Below, in pieces: positions 63,494-64,000 of a stretch of DNA of 64,000 nucleotides (position 1 is its first letter; every line of letters starts with the position of its first letter). The stretch covers positions 124,001 to 188,000 of the forward strand of contig NZ_FNCT01000002.1 in NCBI RefSeq assembly GCF_900100495.1. Direction: 5' to 3'. The stretch comes from Pseudomonas benzenivorans. Its GTDB lineage: Bacteria; Pseudomonadota; Gammaproteobacteria; Pseudomonadales; Pseudomonadaceae. Made by a program: the position numbers and the translations under genes. The notes under the pieces were generated by a model. That model did no database searches. It was given only the letters and a program-made list of their open reading frames with translations, and was not told where the DNA came from.

Positions 63494-64000
63494 TACACGG
63501 CCTCTTCTAATTCGGGGGCTTGGGTTCTGGCCGCTGGCTGCCAGCCGCGCACATCGATTTTGCCGGTTACGGCGGCGGAGATTAGGGCGGAGCGGCGTTC
63601 TTGGAGTAGCCCGACTGTGGATATGGCCACTCCGGTAAGCTGCTCATAGCGCGAACGGTCTTCTTCCAGATAAGCAATTATTTCCTGCTGCTCACTAACT
63701 GGCGGTATTGGTAACGCCAGACTCATAACATTACTTGCAGATATGGACGCCAGATTGGTACTTTGTTTAGAGTTCAAGAAAAAGTATGCGCGAGCCTGTT
63801 CGGACTGAGTAAAGGTGGCTAGCCATTCCGCATTAAGCGAATCATTCGGCCGGATAGCGAAAACATGGTTTTGGTGGAGACATGGTTCTATTTGAGCTTG
63901 CCAAACCGTGCCACGCCCCAACTTATCATTGTCGCCACCCTCATTCATAAGCACGTCACCAGCTCGAAGCCTATAACGCTCCACCTCAGACTCAAGTACG
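63493..64000 (-). CDS. hsdS: type I restriction S (specificity) subunit, partial
   Basis: The reverse strand encodes the C-terminal end of an HsdS: LGRGTVWQAQIEPCLHQNHV, LALPIPPVSEQQEIIAYLEE (conserved region between target-recognition domains) and LLQERRSALISAAVTGKIDV. The frame is open to the window edge, so the N-terminal target-recognition domain is missing. It overlaps hsdR and determines the DNA site of the system. An hsdM gene probably lies outside the window. Confidence 0.93.
   Translation of the reverse strand, partial: VLESEVERYRLRAGDVLMNEGGDNDKLGRGTVWQAQIEPCLHQNHVFAIRPNDSLNAEWLATFTQSEQARAYFFLNSKQSTNLASISASNVMSLALPIPPVSEQQEIIAYLEEDRSRYEQLTGVAISTVGLLQERRSALISAAVTGKIDVRGWQPAARTQAPELEEAV

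Noticed and set aside
60428..63649. Forward frames opposite hsdR
   Set aside because: All are shadows of the long, motif-rich hsdR gene.

Overview
The window is chromosomal DNA from a Pseudomonas-type gammaproteobacterium. Evidence: the rpmA-rplU / ispB / small ORF / fklB / DUF6482 / YqhA-like / Lon-like / DksA-like order at 1-9142 is the order I know from Pseudomonas chromosomes; a Pseudomonas-style REP pair lies at 2022-2112; and the core codon use is GC-rich. The species cannot be named from this window. Candidates include the stutzeri, mendocina and alcaligenes groups.

Layout. (1) 1-11211, core: ribosomal proteins L27 and L21, octaprenyl diphosphate synthase, an FKBP isomerase, several conserved Pseudomonas proteins, a Lon-like protease, a CPA2 antiporter with a TrkA-N domain, a DksA-like zinc-finger protein and the ABC-F translation factor EttA. 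(2) About 11.3-26.3 kb, a mobile defence island: an operon of three tyrosine recombinases plus a small partner (layout of Tn554-like and Gamma-Mobile-Trio elements), then an unknown 364-aa protein, a Gabija-like OLD nuclease/UvrD-like helicase pair, a coiled-coil membrane protein, a 568-aa protein with a HEPN-like C-terminal motif, and a RES-domain protein. (3) 26.5-35.0 kb: an autoregulated TetR/HlyD/FtsX-type permease/ATPase efflux operon; a cytochrome b561-ferredoxin reductase fusion divergent from SHP and diheme cytochrome c genes; and a sigma/anti-sigma/periplasmic metal-sensor operon followed by a small exported protein. (4) 35.1-41.5 kb, a scarred region: a 186-bp MITE, two istB fragments joined at a 46-bp perfect palindrome, a frameshifted patatin gene, a Rieske-FAD oxidoreductase, a LysR regulator and a dead IS5 copy. 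(5) 41.5-50.4 kb: an orphan SdhB, a YIP1-like membrane gene with a frameshift in a poly-G run, a MarR regulator, a cytochrome P450, folE, a SufR-like Fe-S regulator, an exported protein, an orphan ccoN/ccoQ pair, a metallophosphoesterase and a small membrane protein. (6) 50.5-57.0 kb: IS3 and IS21 remnants, a second MITE copy that truncates a Cap4/DUF4297-like nuclease gene, and an SOS unit (SRAP protein divergent from umuDC, with a LexA box between them). (7) 57.0-64.0 kb, a second defence cluster: a DUF6088/BPSL0761 pair, an SF2 helicase with a coiled-coil partner, a divergent XRE regulator, and type I restriction genes hsdR and (partial) hsdS running off the end.

How the parts work together. 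The core block is housekeeping. The two defence clusters offer several independent anti-phage routes (nuclease/helicase, putative HEPN RNase, RES NAD-targeting, type I restriction). The redox modules (SHP/DHC/b561, CcoN, P450, Rieske) suggest adaptation to oxidants, nitric oxide or metals. The best candidates for undescribed biology are the recombinase-operon island with its unnamed cargo, and the helicase/coiled-coil/XRE set beside hsdR.
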